Of a DNA stretch of 64,000 nucleotides, positions 62,711-64,000 are shown one piece after another. The stretch comes from Blautia sp. MSJ-9. Its GTDB lineage: Bacteria; Bacillota; Clostridia; Lachnospirales; Lachnospiraceae. Positions within the stretch are counted from its first letter, which is position 1; every line of letters begins with the position of its first letter. The notes below the pieces were generated by a model. It was not told the origin of the DNA. It made no database searches and worked only from the letters and a program-made list of their open reading frames with translations. Made by a program: the position numbers and the translations under genes. The stretch spans positions 38,512 through 102,511 of the forward strand of contig NZ_JAHLQG010000027.1 in NCBI RefSeq assembly GCF_018919065.1, read 5' to 3'.

Positions 62711-63181
62711 TTAATTTCTGGAACATTTTTCTGCATCAATCGCAAGTACAAACATCAGAGCATCCAACGCATTTCCTGGGTTCTGTACATCAATGACATA
62801 TGTATCAGTCATATGAAACAGTTCTTTATTGACCCGTGCAATTAAATATCCGCTTTGATCAAGAATGCTATAGTCCCATTCCATAATGGTTCCATCAATT
62901 TGCCATCCATTGTAATCAATATTATAATGTGGCGTCAGAAATGAGAATTCTTTGCTCAGGCATCCTGTATAACTGCCGTTTTTATAAATCTCAAATTTAG
63001 GAAGGAAGGTAAGAACTTTCTGAACAACCATTCCTGCTTCATTTCCATAGGCATCATAAATTACAAGTTTATGTCCCCAGGACAACTGACCTTTTACTAC
63101 ATAAACAGTGTTGCCTGCCTCATCATAGATATCATAACTGTCAAACCATGAAAACAACCTTTGTTTAAACAATAGCTTCAT
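62711..63181 (-). CDS. LURP-one-related (Tubby-like C2) protein
   Basis: A 156-aa protein with a beta-barrel pattern: LFKQRLFSWFDSYDIYDEAGNTVYVVKGQLSWGHKLVIYDAYGNE, and repeated strands with Tyr/Trp (DYNGWQIDGTIMEWDYSILDQSGYLIARVNKE). LURP-one proteins have a tubby-like fold that binds membranes or lipids; bacterial members are uncharacterised. GGAGAGAG is upstream of the ATG. First gene of the YccF group. Confidence 0.85.
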   Translation of the reverse strand: MKLLFKQRLFSWFDSYDIYDEAGNTVYVVKGQLSWGHKLVIYDAYGNEAGMVVQKVLTFLPKFEIYKNGSYTGCLSKEFSFLTPHYNIDYNGWQIDGTIMEWDYSILDQSGYLIARVNKELFHMTDTYVIDVQNPGNALDALMFVLAIDAEKCSRN

Positions 63182-63359
63182 AACTTTTCACCACTCTCTC
63201 CAACAGATATAATTGGTTCTTTATAAGTACCATAATACCATGCCAGAACACTTTAAAAAATATGCAAATCGAAAAATTAACCCATCTTATTGCACAGATT
63301 ATGATAAAACATATATTTATAGCTATAAATCTCCCCACCATCCTAAGATTAATTTCCGT

Positions 63360-63540
63360 TTAGAAAAGTTGTCCTGGGAGCTTGAGTTTCTCTTTGTAAA
63401 TAAAACCCTTATCAAACTCTTCTGCTTCTGCTTCATCCACAAAATATCCTGCAGGTGTTTCATCCTCTCCAGTTATGCCATCAAGATAATCTGTCCGATC
63501 AGCTTTCCATCCGGTTACATCACAATCTCCATTGTATTGT
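63360..63540 (-). pseudogene. GNAT acetyltransferase, decayed second copy
   Basis: The C-terminal frame reads DYLDGITGEDETPAGYFVDE, then AEAEEFDKGFIYKEKLKLPG and QLF, closely matching the ending of the GNAT at 58415. Upstream, another frame reads EIVM, a stop, and PDGKLIGQI, which corresponds to its FVMTLDGQLIGQN segment. The acetyl-CoA loop between them is deleted. It proves that the module existed twice. Confidence 0.8.
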
Positions 63541-63571
63541 ACTTAATCAAAAATCGCTCTCCTTTCAGAGC

Positions 63572-63611
63572 AAAAAAAAAGGCGCAAGCCATATTTCTAT
63601 GACTCACACCT
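63572..63611 (-). terminator. Terminator-like repeat
   Basis: On the minus strand GTGTGAGTCATA pairs with TATGGCTTGCGCC, then TTTTTTTTT. Similar to 49617-49653. Confidence 0.65.
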
Positions 63612-63679
63612 TACTTTGCATTTATTCATTTTTAATATTGTTCCAAAAAATCTTGCGTAAAGCATTTTTCAAACACGTT

Positions 63680-64000
63680 CTAATCTCTTGGTGTTAATCC
63701 TACATACATATCTTTGTACTGTTTTGCACTCTTTTCCCAGGAAACATCTTTATTCATATCGCGGATTACCATATCATCCCAGGATTTTCTGTTCTCGAAA
63801 TAGAGAGTCTTTGCTCTGTTGATCGCATCGTAAAGCAGCCCGCTTTCATATCTGTCAAATGTAAAACCGTTTCCTGTATTCTCAAACATATTATAAGGCT
63901 GAACCGTATCTTTGAGTCCTCCGGTCTCTCTTACAATCGGAACTGCACCATATCTCATGGCTATAAGCTGTGTAAGTCCACATGGTTCAAATCTTGATGG
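63680..64000 (-). CDS. glgA: Glycogen synthase, C-terminal part (cut by window end)
   Basis: A 106-aa partial frame that runs off the right edge. SRFEPCGLTQLIAMRYGAVPIVRETGGLKDTVQ is the glucosyltransferase active-site region near the C-terminus of GlgA (GT5), with Glu of FEPCGL. It transfers glucose from ADP-glucose to glycogen. The stop codon is at 63680. The start lies outside the window. Confidence 0.93.
   Translation of the reverse strand, partial: PSRFEPCGLTQLIAMRYGAVPIVRETGGLKDTVQPYNMFENTGNGFTFDRYESGLLYDAINRAKTLYFENRKSWDDMVIRDMNKDVSWEKSAKQYKDMYVGLTPRD

Overview
The window looks like a chromosomal piece of a low-to-mid GC, Gram-positive gut Firmicute, most probably a Lachnospiraceae member (Blautia/Ruminococcus-like). 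The reasons are an AddAB (not RecBCD) recombination pair, a HelD RNA polymerase recycling ATPase, a CIRCE-controlled clpB followed by a DUF4250 gene, PadR/HAAS/DUF4097 envelope genes, strong AGGAGG ribosome sites and remnants of Clostridia-type mobilizable elements (TnpV, DUF1016). The species is inferred from gene content only.

Layout. 0-2.7 kb: a PspC protein and a PadR-HAAS-DUF4097 operon. 2.7-3.2 kb: a repeat-rich gap with a 215-bp hairpin. 3.2-17.5 kb: core housekeeping genes (RsmF-type rRNA methyltransferase, addB-addA, a membrane-anchored small protein, nadE, hslO, a methyltransferase, a Ser/Gly-rich lipoprotein). 17.9-24.9 kb: helD, then a MarR regulator with a heterodimeric ABC exporter. 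25.1-30.1 kb: LysR divergent from a sodium-dependent NSS transporter, then a cytidylate-kinase-like protein and an NhaD-type antiporter. 30.6-33.5 kb: clpB-DUF4250 under a CIRCE promoter.

33.5-37.9 kb is an acquired island: a YtrA-like GntR/ABC operon with a consensus promoter and palindromic operator, followed by broken DUF1016, TnpV and replication-initiator genes. 38-47.2 kb is an unusual cluster that joins a two-component system, an 822-aa solute-binding lipoprotein with an Asp-box-like motif, two MalF/MalG-type permeases, an HlyD-type adaptor and a MacB/FtsX-like membrane protein, with no ATPase. 47.2-54 kb is a graveyard of mobile DNA: the 3' end of a group II intron, an HxlR/nitroreductase pair, a chimeric ORF, a second and intact DUF1016-TnpV pair, and an IS605-type element whose tnpB is interrupted only by one in-frame TAG. 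54-58.4 kb is a stand-alone antimicrobial-peptide resistance module (LanFEG/Cpr-type ABC exporter plus two-component system). 58.4-63.6 kb holds small accessory genes, many truncated or fused (GNAT with a TAG codon, TetR with a well-defined promoter, AraC, ABC/methyltransferase fusion, Uma2 fragment, YccF, LURP-one). The window ends inside the 3' part of glgA.

The strongest novelty candidates are the hybrid sugar-type/efflux cluster at 38-47 kb with its 11-bp phased repeats, the families of palindromic repeats (one of which encodes the C-terminus of NadE), and the series of fusion ORFs that mark recombination scars in the accessory regions.
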